A stretch of 43,925 nt of DNA from Planctomycetota bacterium (GCA_021776805.1 JAJFFD010000028.1:1-43925); one strand, 5' to 3'. Positions 8,286 to 16,439 are shown, numbered from the stretch's first letter. Notes: generated by a model from the sequence alone, not told the origin. Made by a program: numbers and translations.

Positions 8286-9485
8286 TTATCGCAAGGTCTG
8301 CAGAAATCCATTCACATGCTCGGTCAGCTTTGTCGCGCCGAGAGGGGTTGCATGGATGATGTCGTAGAACTCGTCTGCGGATAGTAGCGTGCGGCAGTTC
8401 AAGAAGGGAGTATCGCCGAGACCTTGGTCGAGGATCTCGAGATATTCGTCATAGCGATCTGCCTGGTACTGCTCGACGCTGAGCGGATGTTCGGGCAGGT
8501 TTACGACCACCAGCAAAGCATCATGCCGCTCGATGAACTCGCGGAGACGCTTCAGCAGACGGATGATCGAGTCCCGGTCAGTCGCGGGGTCCCAGAGGTA
8601 GGTGCGGCCCCAGAGACCTTCCTTGCTGCTCACCCCATGTTCGAGCGACGTGAGGCTCAGCGGCGTGAGGTGAGCATATTTGTACGGCGATGAGCTGAGC
8701 TGCAACCACAGCAGTGCGGAGTTCACAATGCCCAATCTCCGGACGACGTCGAGCGCGTTCTTTAGTTCATCGGCGGCGAACTCGGTTGCTCGGAACATCA
8801 TCTGCAGGTCCCCGATATTGGCAAACAGAGCTTCCGAGTCGTAAGAATCACCAAGCAAGTTGATAATCGTTGCGTATAGGGTGGTCCTGTAGCGATTGCG
8901 CTGGGTGAAGAAGAACCTCACTTGCCCCAGCCAACTCTGCAGCATGGTCTTCTCGGCGAGATGCATTTCGCCACCCTCAGGTCGAGCTACGAAATGGGGC
9001 GAATAACGCTGCAGCGAGTACTGGAAGGGTGAGGAGTCGGTGAATGAGCTGTAGTTGTGGATGCCGGCAATACTCCGGGCAGTCACCCCGAAAATGATCG
9101 TCGAAGGCACATGCGCTGCGCCATGAACTCGCTCGATGTATTCGAGGCCGAGGACGGTGTCTTCGAGGGTCCCCTCGCTAAGCGCAGCAACAAAAACTCT
9201 CGCACCAGGAGTTTTCGGGTCGATGCCGTGGCCCAGGACGTTTTCGCGAACGGCAGAGGGGCCAACCAGAATGACGTCCTCTCGGTTGGCCTGATCCAGA
9301 TAGGAGTCGAGCTGGTATCGCAGCCAATCCTGCTGTCGGAACGGATGGCCACGCTGTGTGCGCTCCACCCAGTCGGAGAGCATGATCAGGCAGAAGTTGA
9401 GCGTGATGTAGATTCCCAGCGTGATCGCCAGGACAGCCACGACGAGGCCCAGCTTTCTAAAACCCGGTGTAGACGAAGTCGACAT
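8286..9485 (-). CDS. DltD-like SGNH membrane protein
   Basis: 399 aa with one N-terminal membrane anchor (about 12-36) and an external SGNH-type fold. Block I is VILVGPSAVRENV with candidate nucleophile S77. The C-terminal catalytic pair is D375/H378 in EFYDIIHATPLGATKL. This single-anchor plus SGNH layout and its place beside an MBOAT gene match DltD, which hands D-alanine to teichoic acid; similarity is by layout, not close sequence. The start at 9485 overlaps the microprotein gene by 29 bases, so translation is probably coupled. It likely works outside the inner membrane on the acyl group exported by the MBOAT protein. Confidence 0.8.
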   Translation of the reverse strand: MSTSSTPGFRKLGLVVAVLAITLGIYITLNFCLIMLSDWVERTQRGHPFRQQDWLRYQLDSYLDQANREDVILVGPSAVRENVLGHGIDPKTPGARVFVAALSEGTLEDTVLGLEYIERVHGAAHVPSTIIFGVTARSIAGIHNYSSFTDSSPFQYSLQRYSPHFVARPEGGEMHLAEKTMLQSWLGQVRFFFTQRNRYRTTLYATIINLLGDSYDSEALFANIGDLQMMFRATEFAADELKNALDVVRRLGIVNSALLWLQLSSSPYKYAHLTPLSLTSLEHGVSSKEGLWGRTYLWDPATDRDSIIRLLKRLREFIERHDALLVVVNLPEHPLSVEQYQADRYDEYLEILDQGLGDTPFLNCRTLLSADEFYDIIHATPLGATKLTEHVNGFLQTLR

Positions 9486-9561
9486 TGGTTGCGGCGAATA
9501 GGAGGTAGATCAGAGTCAGGACCACGATGGCGAGGACCCGTACAGCGATGCGGCGATTCAT
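9457..9561 (-). CDS. DltX-like membrane microprotein, 34 aa
   Basis: A 34-codon ORF on the minus strand whose ATG shares bases with the MBOAT stop codon (ATGA at 9561-9558) and whose 3' end overlaps the next gene. It reads MNRRIAVR, then one membrane helix (about residues 9-24, VLAIVVLTLIYLLFAA), then TNVDFVYTGF. Positive residues at the N terminus place the C terminus outside. The last six residues, F29-V-Y31-T-G-F34, fit the F-x-Y-x-x-F tail of DltX-type microproteins, where the tyrosine is thought to carry the acyl group between DltB and DltD. Gene order MBOAT, microprotein, SGNH supports the same role here. The overlaps and motif are seen; the function is inferred. Confidence 0.75.
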   Translation of the reverse strand: MNRRIAVRVLAIVVLTLIYLLFAATNVDFVYTGF

Positions 9562-10769
9562 GGTGACACCCCAAAGAGAATACTCACTGCGGTCAACGCC
9601 TCTGACACGCTCAGGTCAAAGAACAGGTACGCGAATGCCGCGGCATGAAAGGTAAGGAAGATGCCGAATGCGCGCGCGACGAAACGCTTTCGCCATTGAC
9701 GGACCCGACTCTTGCCCCACTTCTTCGTGATCATCCAGTCCCAGCTTCGGAAGACGATCTGGAACAGACCGTGGATCAATCCGAATGCGAGAAAGTTGCC
9801 GGTCGTCCCGTGCCAAAGCCCGGTCACTAGCATGGTAACCAGCAAAGCAGCATTCATGGCCAACAGTGGATGTCTGGTGAGGGCACGCATGGTCAGTCCG
9901 CGCTTGTACAGTGGAGTGAATACGTAGTCCGTCAGCCACTGGGTCAGAGTACGGTGCACTTTCAGCCAGTACTCGGAGATATTCGTTGCGAGAAATGGCT
10001 TGTCGAAGTTCTCGGGCGGTCGAACCCCGATCAGGCTGCCGACTCCGATGACCACATCGCAATAGCCGCTGAAGTTGAAATACAGAAACGGGTAGAAAGC
10101 GTAGAACCCGACCAAGATCCAAGTAACAGAGAGATCCTCTATCGGGCCCAGTTGCGACAGTGTCAGTGGGAGGAGAGCGGTCCCGATGACATAGGCCTTG
10201 ATAGATCCGACGAGAATGCGCACGACCGCACCAAGGTGAGAGTCAAGAGTCAGTGGTATCGCATCGCGCCGGCCTTCCCATTGCTCGCTAAAGTCCTGAA
10301 AGCGTTGGATCGGGCCGGACAGGATCGTTGTGAAGCCGAGGTTATAATTCAGGTATGTGAGCAGTCGGCAGTCACCCAGTGTTCCGCTGCGAGCATCCAC
10401 GATGACATGCAAGGTGCGAAACAGGATGAAACTGAGACCGATAGTCTTCAGAGCTTCGGTTCGCCAGTTGTCGGGCACGAACCAGGCGAGGAACGTGTAG
10501 TCGCGCATGTAGACAAAGCTTGCAACCATTAGCACCAGAGTCAGCGCGAAGCTCCGATCCGACATCCTCTCGACCTTGCGCAACAGTGCGTATCCGACCA
10601 TGCAGAACAGCACCGTCGACAGGGCACCGATGGGCTCTAGCAGCAGGAGGAATAGGAATGCGAGGTTTCCAAGGAGGAAGGTCACATCCCGCATCCGCCC
10701 TCGAAGCAAGTTGGCGACTAAGACCATGCTGAGGACGAACAGCATGACTTTTGGGGATAGCAGGCTCAT
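9558..10769 (-). CDS. MBOAT-family O-acyltransferase (DltB-like)
   Basis: 403 aa, many membrane segments. MBOAT signatures are clear: SGPIQRFQDF near 151-160, SEYWLKVHRTLTQWLTDYVF near 265-284 (normally FWxRWHxSL), and the catalytic-type histidine H320 in TGLWHG, followed by LIHG (H333). The length fits DltB better than the longer AlgI type. These proteins take an acyl group from a carrier on the cytoplasmic side and deliver it across the membrane. It is the first gene of a six-gene operon. AGGA lies about 12 bases before the ATG. A run of element remnants lies upstream, so the promoter must be within about 100 bases or inside the remnants. Confidence 0.92.
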   Translation of the reverse strand: MSLLSPKVMLFVLSMVLVANLLRGRMRDVTFLLGNLAFLFLLLLEPIGALSTVLFCMVGYALLRKVERMSDRSFALTLVLMVASFVYMRDYTFLAWFVPDNWRTEALKTIGLSFILFRTLHVIVDARSGTLGDCRLLTYLNYNLGFTTILSGPIQRFQDFSEQWEGRRDAIPLTLDSHLGAVVRILVGSIKAYVIGTALLPLTLSQLGPIEDLSVTWILVGFYAFYPFLYFNFSGYCDVVIGVGSLIGVRPPENFDKPFLATNISEYWLKVHRTLTQWLTDYVFTPLYKRGLTMRALTRHPLLAMNAALLVTMLVTGLWHGTTGNFLAFGLIHGLFQIVFRSWDWMITKKWGKSRVRQWRKRFVARAFGIFLTFHAAAFAYLFFDLSVSEALTAVSILFGVSP

Positions 10770-10970
10770 CGATTGGGGGCATCCTGCGAGCAGCGAATTT
10801 CGCTGCTAGTTTTGAGGCGCTGCAAGGGACGGACATCGTCGACTAGGCAAGATTCGACGTCCGGATGGAGGGCCATCACGATGCTCGAAGGGTAGGTAGA
10901 CGATCCTCCCATGTCGAGCTATCCAGCGCGCCAAGCGGGTTTTACTGTAAAGCGGAGACCTTAGTCCAGA

Positions 10971-11036
10971 TGGATCTACGAGGACCTCGACGCAGGCTAC
11001 GCCGAGGCCAACAAGACCGGTTAACCGCTGCTGAAA
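10971..11036 (+). pseudogene. decayed thioredoxin-fold-like gene fragment
   Basis: The frame reads WIYEDLDAGYAEANKTG, then TAA, then PLL. This resembles the beginning of thioredoxin-fold domains that read roughly DLDAGYAEAKKTGKPLLV, with the lysine codon turned into TAA. The upstream frame is also closed by a TAG. Only about 20 residues are readable, so the family assignment is tentative. Confidence 0.3.
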
Positions 11037-11089
11037 GACAAGGGGTTGGGGTGTCCCCGTCAGCCTGCATGGCGAAGGTAATGTGACCT

Positions 11090-11170
11090 CAGCGTTGGCG
11101 GGACCAGGTTGTGTACGCGTCGCTGAAAAGCTGCTCGAATGACCGTCCCGGGGTTCTTGGCACTCAGCGG
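11090..11170 (+). mobile_element. IS91-like element fragment
   Basis: Bases from about 11096 to 11165 align with 2655-2724 in the better-preserved copy. Shared blocks include GGCGGGACC, TGTACGCGTCGCTGAA and GGGTTCTTGGC, with scattered substitutions and small gaps between. No transposase reading frame remains. Confidence 0.5.
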
Positions 11171-11185
11171 CGTGCAAGCAGCTCG

Positions 11186-11668
11186 CTACTTCTCTTCCCG
11201 CCGTTTGAACTCGAAGTCCGTCGCCTTCGACCCGTCCATTAGCGAGATCGTCGCTACCATCCCCTCTTCCGTTTTCAAGTAGCTGATCCGCTGCGGGAAA
11301 TCGTGTTCGGGGTTCTCGAACACCGCTTCATCCTCCGTGATCGTCACAGCCCGGAACAGGGTCGGAGGATCGCCTCCCGGCTGCACGATGTACGCGATCC
11401 TTCCGCCGTGCGTCGCGATCCGGATGAACTCGAAGAAGAACGTCCGGCCCTTACCGTAGGTGTGCGAAATCCCAATCATCGTGGTCCCGGCGTGGGGCAG
11501 CCATTGCTCGATGATTGTCTTGTCGCCTTCCTTACGCTCCCAGGTGCCCACAAGCCAGGCGAGCTTCGGAGCATCTTCGGAGGTGACCGGATCCTGCTCG
11601 GTATCCTGCGGATTGGCCAGCGCGATCAGGGCGATGCATGCGGTGGCGAGCTTTATTGACGTCATCAC
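11186..11668 (-). CDS. secreted DUF6265-like protein
   Basis: 160 aa with a signal peptide (MMTSIKLATACIALIALANPQ). The body follows the pattern I associate with DUF6265: LAWLVGTWERKEG near the start, EQWLPHAGTTMIGISHT, FFFEFIRI, AYIVQPGGDPPTLF and FENPEHDFPQRISY. It is probably a small beta-barrel (lipocalin-like) protein of unknown ligand. It sits 93 bases downstream of the thioredoxin-like selenoprotein gene on the same strand and may share its transcript. Confidence 0.82.
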   Translation of the reverse strand: MMTSIKLATACIALIALANPQDTEQDPVTSEDAPKLAWLVGTWERKEGDKTIIEQWLPHAGTTMIGISHTYGKGRTFFFEFIRIATHGGRIAYIVQPGGDPPTLFRAVTITEDEAVFENPEHDFPQRISYLKTEEGMVATISLMDGSKATDFEFKRREEK

Positions 11669-11761
11669 GAACTCCTTCCGGGGGGGTGAGGTGCGGTACG
11701 GGGCCTAGCATAGTCCCGCGCTCGAGGCGCGGCTAATCTATCCAGATTGAGCCTTCTCGTC

Positions 11762-12871
11762 TTACCGCATCTCTTCGAGCAGCTGGTCGACGGCAGCGTC
11801 CATCTCTTCGCCGCGCACATTCTTGAAGCGGATCACGCCCTTGTGGTCGATGACGTAAATGGTCGGCCAGCTTCTGACTCCCCACTTGATGGCGATCGGA
11901 CCGAAGGTGCCTTTGGGCCCGTTCCAGAACGACCGCCACGAGATGCTGTTCGCCTCGGCTTCATCGGAATAGTACTTTTTGTCGGGGTCGGTGTTCACAC
12001 CGATCAGCGCAAATGGCTTGTCCTTCAAACGCTTCACGAGCGACCGCTCGTGTGGGAACATCGCCCTGCAAGGGCCTCACCAGAAGCCCCAGAAGTCGAG
12101 CACGACGACCTTGCCACGGTAGTCGCTGAGCTTGAAGGCAATGCCGTCCGTGTCTTCGCCGACGATCTCTGGCACATCCATGCCGATCTGCAGGCGCTCC
12201 TCGACGAAGCGCGGGGCGTTGATGCGTTCGCCGAGCTCGGTGCCCGCGGCGAGCTCCTCGACAAGGGCCATCATCTCGCCACGTTTCGCTTTTTCCTCCT
12301 CGCTGGCGTTCGGACCGCGCCCCATCCGCTCGGCGATCTTGTACATCGCCCAGGCCCGGACGTAGTCGTTCTTCGACTCGTAGGCGAACTTGCTCAGAAA
12401 CACTTTCCCCTTGTCGGGGCCGAGCTGTCGCGACAGGTTCAATCCGTTCTCAAGCAGCGGAATGACCGCAATGCTGTCGAGGTGATGCTCCAGGACCTCG
12501 TCGATGACCCTCGTGACGATGCCATCGTCGCGGGTCCTGACTGCCGCCCAAACGAGTAGAAGGGCGCGATCGTCACCCTGGTACTTGGCCGCTTCTTCCA
12601 GTGCCTTGTTACCGAGTGCAAGGAGGTCTGGCGGTGGCGCGTCCGCGAGGAGCGCATTCATCTTCTCCCTGTCGTCGTCCTTGCGAGCCTCTCGGTAGGC
12701 CTCTGACTCCCGGACGGTCGCGCGTGCGACTTGGGACTCGCGCTTTTGCTTGTGCAGTTCGGCGGTTAAGTCCTCGGCCACTGCACTCGCAGCCGGTCGC
12801 TGGCCGACGTCCTGCGCCGGCAGCAGGGTGGGGAACAGGAGCGCCAAGGCGCAGGGCAAGGAGATTCGCAT
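11762..12871 (-). CDS. probable thioredoxin-like selenoprotein (UGPC active site)
   Basis: Read as one gene through an in-frame TGA at 12079-12077: 369 aa. Start 12871 is chosen because it begins a signal peptide (MRISLPCALALLFPTLLPAQ); an upstream ATG at 12928 would bury it. Residues 20-230 form a charged helical domain. A TlpA/AhpC-like thioredoxin domain follows (VVVLDFWGFW-U265-GPC268-RAMFPHE, ending with cis-proline SWPTIYVID). The family has WCGPC here, so UGA replaces the nucleophilic cysteine codon. The frame stays open and conserved for another 104 codons, and a SECIS-like hairpin lies 31 nt after the UGA. The alternative is a Cys-to-stop mutation. A C69 peptidase gene ends 72 bases upstream on the same strand. 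Confidence 0.8.
12035..12052 (-). promoter_or_regulatory. candidate bacterial SECIS hairpin
   Basis: On the coding strand the sequence is CACGAGC-GGTC-GCTCGTG, a perfect 7-bp stem (8 if G-C closes over a two-base loop) with GGUC at the apex. Thirty-one nucleotides separate the UGA from the apical loop. Bacterial SECIS elements, as I recall the rule, have a G among the first loop bases and a 16-37 nt spacing; this fits. A second small hairpin (12063-12075, GCCCT-TGC-AGGGC) lies directly after the UGA and may stack below it or compete with it. Confidence 0.65.
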
Positions 12872-12943
12872 GATCTCAGGAGTATACACGGGCTGCGAGC
12901 AGCCAGGCAAACGGGCGTACTCCAGCATTGGGGGGGCAGGCCC

Positions 12944-14599
12944 CTAACGCTGCCCGCCGGCACTGCTCTTTGGCTTCGGCAAGGCAAGCTGCTGGCCTTG
13001 CTCGCCAACAACCCGGCGCAGCCAGTCCTCGGAATAGCCGACGCCGCGGGACCTCTGGCCCTCTCGCAAGTAGCCATCGACGTGCTTGCTGAGGATGGCG
13101 GATGCGAGCTCATGCCAGTCCTCAAACAACTGTTCTGCCGTGCCAACTGACCAGTCGGTGAGAAAGCGCCGGGCCAGTGCCTCGTCCTGCTTCATGAGCT
13201 CTGCGGCGGCGCGGTCGATCGCCGGCATCATCGCCATGTAGCGCTCCTCGTTGTCGGTCTGTGCTGCCAGTACATCGGGCAGCACGCGCGACCATCGATC
13301 GTAGGTGAGGTTCGAGACCAGGTTGAATACCCACCAGGCTGAGTCCCAGGAGAACTTTCCGTACTCGCCGGTCGTGTACGCGCGCGGCAGCCGGGTCATG
13401 CCACAGTACAGCGGCGTGAAGCAAGAGGTGTAGGGATCGTCCGGCGTGAACCAGTAGACGCCACCAACCGGATCCGGCAGCCAAGATCGACACTGCGCCA
13501 ACATCACGAAGCCGGCCTGCTGGGTCGAGATAGGCCGTTCCCATGAGTAGCTCTCGCCGTCCAGGCTGAACTGCAGGCCGCGTGCCCGCAGTGGGCTGCC
13601 GAATGGGCCAGCTGCCAGGCCCTTGGTCATGTCGTATGCCGTGCCCTCGTAGTGGTCTCGCATCAGGCCCATCACGTCTCGAGCCGAGAGCTTCTCATCC
13701 ACCTTCACAAACAAGGGGTAGGGCTCGGCAGCTTCGACACCGCGGTGGAAGTCCGACGACAGGTTCATGCTCGGCGCAGCGCGACGCAAGACGCTCCAGA
13801 TTCGCGTTGCACAGGCGCGCTTGCTGCTCGCCGATGGATTGGGGTGGTATGCCTCGCGCCAAGAAAACGGTCTGCCGCCATCTGGGTCGTAGAAGCCCTT
13901 GTCCACGGCGAAGTCGACCACGTCTTTGGCGAAGAGCCAATTCTCCGGATCATCCATCGGGAACGCGCCGATTCTACTCATGTTCGCCGACGCCGAGATG
14001 TAGCCCTCTGGCACGCGGGCCGCGACCCACAGAGCCCCCTTCACCCCTGGACCCTTGCCGATGATCTCGAGTACCCATGCCTCGTTCGCATCGGCAACGG
14101 CGATGGTCTCGCCGCCCGATCCGTAACCGTACTCCGTGCACAGAGCGTCGATGACTTCTATCGCCTCGCGCGCAGTGCCCGCCCGCTGCAAGGTCAGCCA
14201 CATCAGGCCGTCGTAGTCGAGTAAGCCATCGGGATTGCGCAGTTCCCGACGCCCACCGGTAGTCGTTTCGCCGAGGGCGACCTGACGCTCGTTCATCAGG
14301 CCGACCACCGAGTACGTCTCGGCCACTTGCCGGTACTGTCCACGCACCTGGTCGTTCTCCCAGGCAATCAGATCGACGAGTTCCCCTGCCTGGTGCTTAC
14401 CGCCCTGGTGGTGAATCAACTTGGGCATAAACGCGGCATCCGCCGAGTAGGTGATCATCACCGAGCCGTCGACGGAGGCGCCGCGACTGACCATGATGCT
14501 CGTGCAGGCGTCGAAGTTCTGATCGGGTACTTGGACAGCCTGGGCTGCGAGGGGCGCGGCGACGAAGAATGAGAGCAGGGCGAGAGAAGTTCGGGACAT
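12944..14599 (-). CDS. C69-family dipeptidase (PepD-like Ntn hydrolase)
   Basis: 551 aa, with a signal peptide (SLALLSFFVAAPLAAQA) followed by DAC32TSIMVSRGASVDGSV. That C32 is the expected N-terminal nucleophile exposed after processing. Other family patterns are ETTTGGRREL, GYGSGGETIAVAD, ANEAWVLEIIG, SANMSRIG and GAPFGSP-like text around GPFGSPLRA. C69 enzymes cleave dipeptides or short peptides. The signal peptide suggests periplasmic peptide scavenging. It starts just after a purine-rich GGAGG on the minus strand (about 14608-14612), a good ribosome binding site. The next gene on the strand is the selenoprotein, 72 bases away. Confidence 0.9.
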   Translation of the reverse strand: MSRTSLALLSFFVAAPLAAQAVQVPDQNFDACTSIMVSRGASVDGSVMITYSADAAFMPKLIHHQGGKHQAGELVDLIAWENDQVRGQYRQVAETYSVVGLMNERQVALGETTTGGRRELRNPDGLLDYDGLMWLTLQRAGTAREAIEVIDALCTEYGYGSGGETIAVADANEAWVLEIIGKGPGVKGALWVAARVPEGYISASANMSRIGAFPMDDPENWLFAKDVVDFAVDKGFYDPDGGRPFSWREAYHPNPSASSKRACATRIWSVLRRAAPSMNLSSDFHRGVEAAEPYPLFVKVDEKLSARDVMGLMRDHYEGTAYDMTKGLAAGPFGSPLRARGLQFSLDGESYSWERPISTQQAGFVMLAQCRSWLPDPVGGVYWFTPDDPYTSCFTPLYCGMTRLPRAYTTGEYGKFSWDSAWWVFNLVSNLTYDRWSRVLPDVLAAQTDNEERYMAMMPAIDRAAAELMKQDEALARRFLTDWSVGTAEQLFEDWHELASAILSKHVDGYLREGQRSRGVGYSEDWLRRVVGEQGQQLALPKPKSSAGGQR

Positions 14600-14792
14600 T
14601 GGTTTTCCTCCGGTCGGCGCATCATAGCGATTGCGGGCGGGCTGGTCTTGCCTGGGTCAGAGTACGGAGCCAGTATGGCCTTCAGGACCCCCGTCGAGCC
14701 TGATCGGCAATCGTCGATAGCCATTCTCGGACTCGGGACTGGACGGAACTCGAGCTTAAGGGAAGATACGCGCCCCCCTAACTAAAGGACCC

Positions 14793-15131
14793 ATGCTCAA
14801 GACCAGCATCACAATCCTGTCCCTCTCACTCCTGTTCAGCTCCTGCAGCAGCGAGGCTGAGGCCAGCCCTGCGAATCCTAACTCGACGACCGTTGCCAAG
14901 GTCGCGGGCGCGGAGATGCATCTCCACGACGCCATGTGCGGTTGCTCCATCGAGGGCATTGGCAAGTGTGGCAACTACATCATGATCGAAGAAGAGTACG
15001 TCCCACTAGTCTGGTCGGAGTTGGGCGTCATGGAGTACTGCAAGGACAAGAAGAACGGCGCGAAGATCGAAGTTGCCGGCGAGATGCAGGACGGGAAGTT
15101 CGTCGCTTCGGCCTACCAGCGGGTCAACTAA
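14793..15131 (+). CDS. small cysteine-rich lipoprotein (DUF6370-like)
   Basis: 112 aa. The start MLKTSITILSLSLLFSSC is a lipoprotein signal with the modified cysteine in LFSSC. The mature part contains MCGCSIEGIGKCGNY and MEYCKDKKNGAKIEVAG, a spacing of cysteines that could bind a metal or form disulfides; it reminds me of DUF6370 proteins. AAAGGA stands 4 bases before the ATG. It is a single gene, convergent with the glycosyltransferase-like gene that ends 26 bases away. Function unknown. Confidence 0.75.
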   Translation: MLKTSITILSLSLLFSSCSSEAEASPANPNSTTVAKVAGAEMHLHDAMCGCSIEGIGKCGNYIMIEEEYVPLVWSELGVMEYCKDKKNGAKIEVAGEMQDGKFVASAYQRVN

Positions 15132-15157
15132 GCAGGCTTCAGCAGAGCGGGTGAGAG

Positions 15158-15913
15158 CTACTGCCGCCCGAGCCGAAGATCCTCAGGTGCCGACTCGGTA
15201 CTCAGGAGAATCTTCACAAGCCGGGTGGCATCACTCTCATCGAGCAGGGAAGCGCAAAGATTAGCCGCCTGGAGCGGCGCAGTTGACTGACGCTTCATCA
15301 GCGCGAGGGCCTCGCCCCCGTCCGCCAGCAGGTCCGCCACGACTGCAGGGCTCAGAGCTCCGACCTGAGGCAGGAGGGAAAAATCGGCCAGGGGATGCAG
15401 GGCATTCAGCAGTTTGGGGCCAACGAACTGCGGGACGAGAAAGTCCGGATCGACCCGGTCCATCAAAGAGAGTGTGCAACGAATCAGGAAGGGCAAGACC
15501 GGGCAGCCGCTGCGAAAGACACAGAGGGCATTGTGCACGTTGCGCTTCGCCTTGAGCCTGCCTTTTCCATCCGTCTGTACCCAGACTTCCTGACCGAAGG
15601 CGCATGAGCCCTCAAAAGTCAGCTGCATCTCAGGATCGAGTACGAGCAGATCCGCATCACACCATAGGGCCTGGTCGAAGCCTTCCTCATTCAGCGCCTT
15701 CTGCAAGAACGCGAGCCGGGCATAATCGGTGGCTATCTGCTTTCTGTCGCCCGCCTTCTCTAGATACCAGTCAGGGACGACAGCGAATATCTCATCACCC
15801 GTGAAGCGGTAGGAAAAGCCTCGCCGGCATGCCCATTCGCGAACGCTGTCCAGACAGAGCTCAATCCAGTCCGGCGCCGGTTCTCGGCAGGATTGCAGCA
15901 CAAGGGTCTTCAT
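15158..15913 (-). CDS. glycosyltransferase-like protein with DxD motif
   Basis: 251 aa. The text DYARLAFLQKAL..DQALWCDADLLVLDPE matches GT-A enzymes that use a DxD motif (D-A-D) to hold a nucleotide sugar and metal, as in GT8 and related capsular sugar-processing proteins. ECxRRGF-like SYRFTGDEIF at the N terminus and a NVHNALCVFRSG stretch in the middle support this. No membrane segment is visible, so it is probably cytoplasmic. The acceptor is unknown. It lies 80 bases downstream of a small membrane protein gene on the same strand. Confidence 0.75.
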   Translation of the reverse strand: MKTLVLQSCREPAPDWIELCLDSVREWACRRGFSYRFTGDEIFAVVPDWYLEKAGDRKQIATDYARLAFLQKALNEEGFDQALWCDADLLVLDPEMQLTFEGSCAFGQEVWVQTDGKGRLKAKRNVHNALCVFRSGCPVLPFLIRCTLSLMDRVDPDFLVPQFVGPKLLNALHPLADFSLLPQVGALSPAVVADLLADGGEALALMKRQSTAPLQAANLCASLLDESDATRLVKILLSTESAPEDLRLGRQ

Positions 15914-15993
15914 GCACGCATGGTTGGTGATGTGGTCGACGATATTGTGTTCATGGCGGCCACGGACGACGCGACGGCAGGAGTTTTTCTTGG

Positions 15994-16347
15994 TCAGTTT
16001 GAGTCGCCGGGATCTAGCACCGGGTCAACTTGCTCGAGGAGGACCCCTCGGCTTCTCCGTTTGTTGGCCAACAGGGACAGCAGCAGGATGGGCAGGCTGC
16101 CGATTGCCCAGATGGCGAGGATTGAAACCCAACTGAGGAATTCGAAGATTGTCACAACCCGACCAGATTCCCCATCGCGAGTCCAGGCGGGGACAAGGGA
16201 TCCCTTGACCTCGACCAAACTCAGGCCTGCTGCAGGGTTGGTCTCAGCCTGATCTGGCGAAAGCAAGGTGAGAACAAGCATCAAGGCGCAAGCGGAAAGG
16301 CAGAGCGCCGACCAAAGGATGAAACCGACCTTGAGAGTCTTGGTCAT
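15994..16347 (-). CDS. hypothetical two-pass membrane protein, 117 aa
   Basis: Start chosen at 16347 (MTKTLKVGFILWSALCLSAC), preceded by GAAGAA, rather than the longer frame from 16518, whose extra 57 residues look non-coding. There is a hydrophobic N-terminal segment (about 7-30), an external loop of about 35 residues, and a second segment (about 67-90, WVSILAIWAIGSLPILLLSLL) followed by a basic KRRSRG stretch. LSAC resembles a lipobox but continues hydrophobic, so a membrane anchor is likelier. Family not recognised. Confidence 0.6.
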   Translation of the reverse strand: MTKTLKVGFILWSALCLSACALMLVLTLLSPDQAETNPAAGLSLVEVKGSLVPAWTRDGESGRVVTIFEFLSWVSILAIWAIGSLPILLLSLLANKRRSRGVLLEQVDPVLDPGDSN

Positions 16348-16439
16348 GTTTTCTTCGAAACAAGGGGTGGAGGGTGAGGTTGGGATCCAGAGGGCCTGTA
16401 GCAATTGCTGACTTGTTCTGTCGGGCCTCTGGCAAGTCG

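Larger units (their letters stand above)
10770..11185. other. gene-free stretch with decayed pieces
   Basis: No intact gene. Two recognisable pieces lie here: a short decayed coding remnant around 10971-11036 on the plus strand, and an IS91-like fragment around 11096-11170 resembling 2655-2724. The first part (10770-10870) probably holds the promoter of the MBOAT operon, but I see no convincing -35/-10 pair. Confidence 0.6.

Noticed and set aside
12077-12079. Reading the TGA as the true end of a 264-aa helical protein with a separate 100-aa protein after it
   Set aside because: The second part begins in the middle of a thioredoxin active site and has no proper start; the frame is the same on both sides and a SECIS-like hairpin follows.
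11747-12559. Long plus-strand open frame of 270 codons
   Set aside because: It is antisense to the selenoprotein gene; the minus-strand product has a recognisable thioredoxin domain.
14650-14680. GAGTACGGAGCCAG as another palindromic-repeat end
   Set aside because: Only about 12 bases match and no second arm is present nearby.
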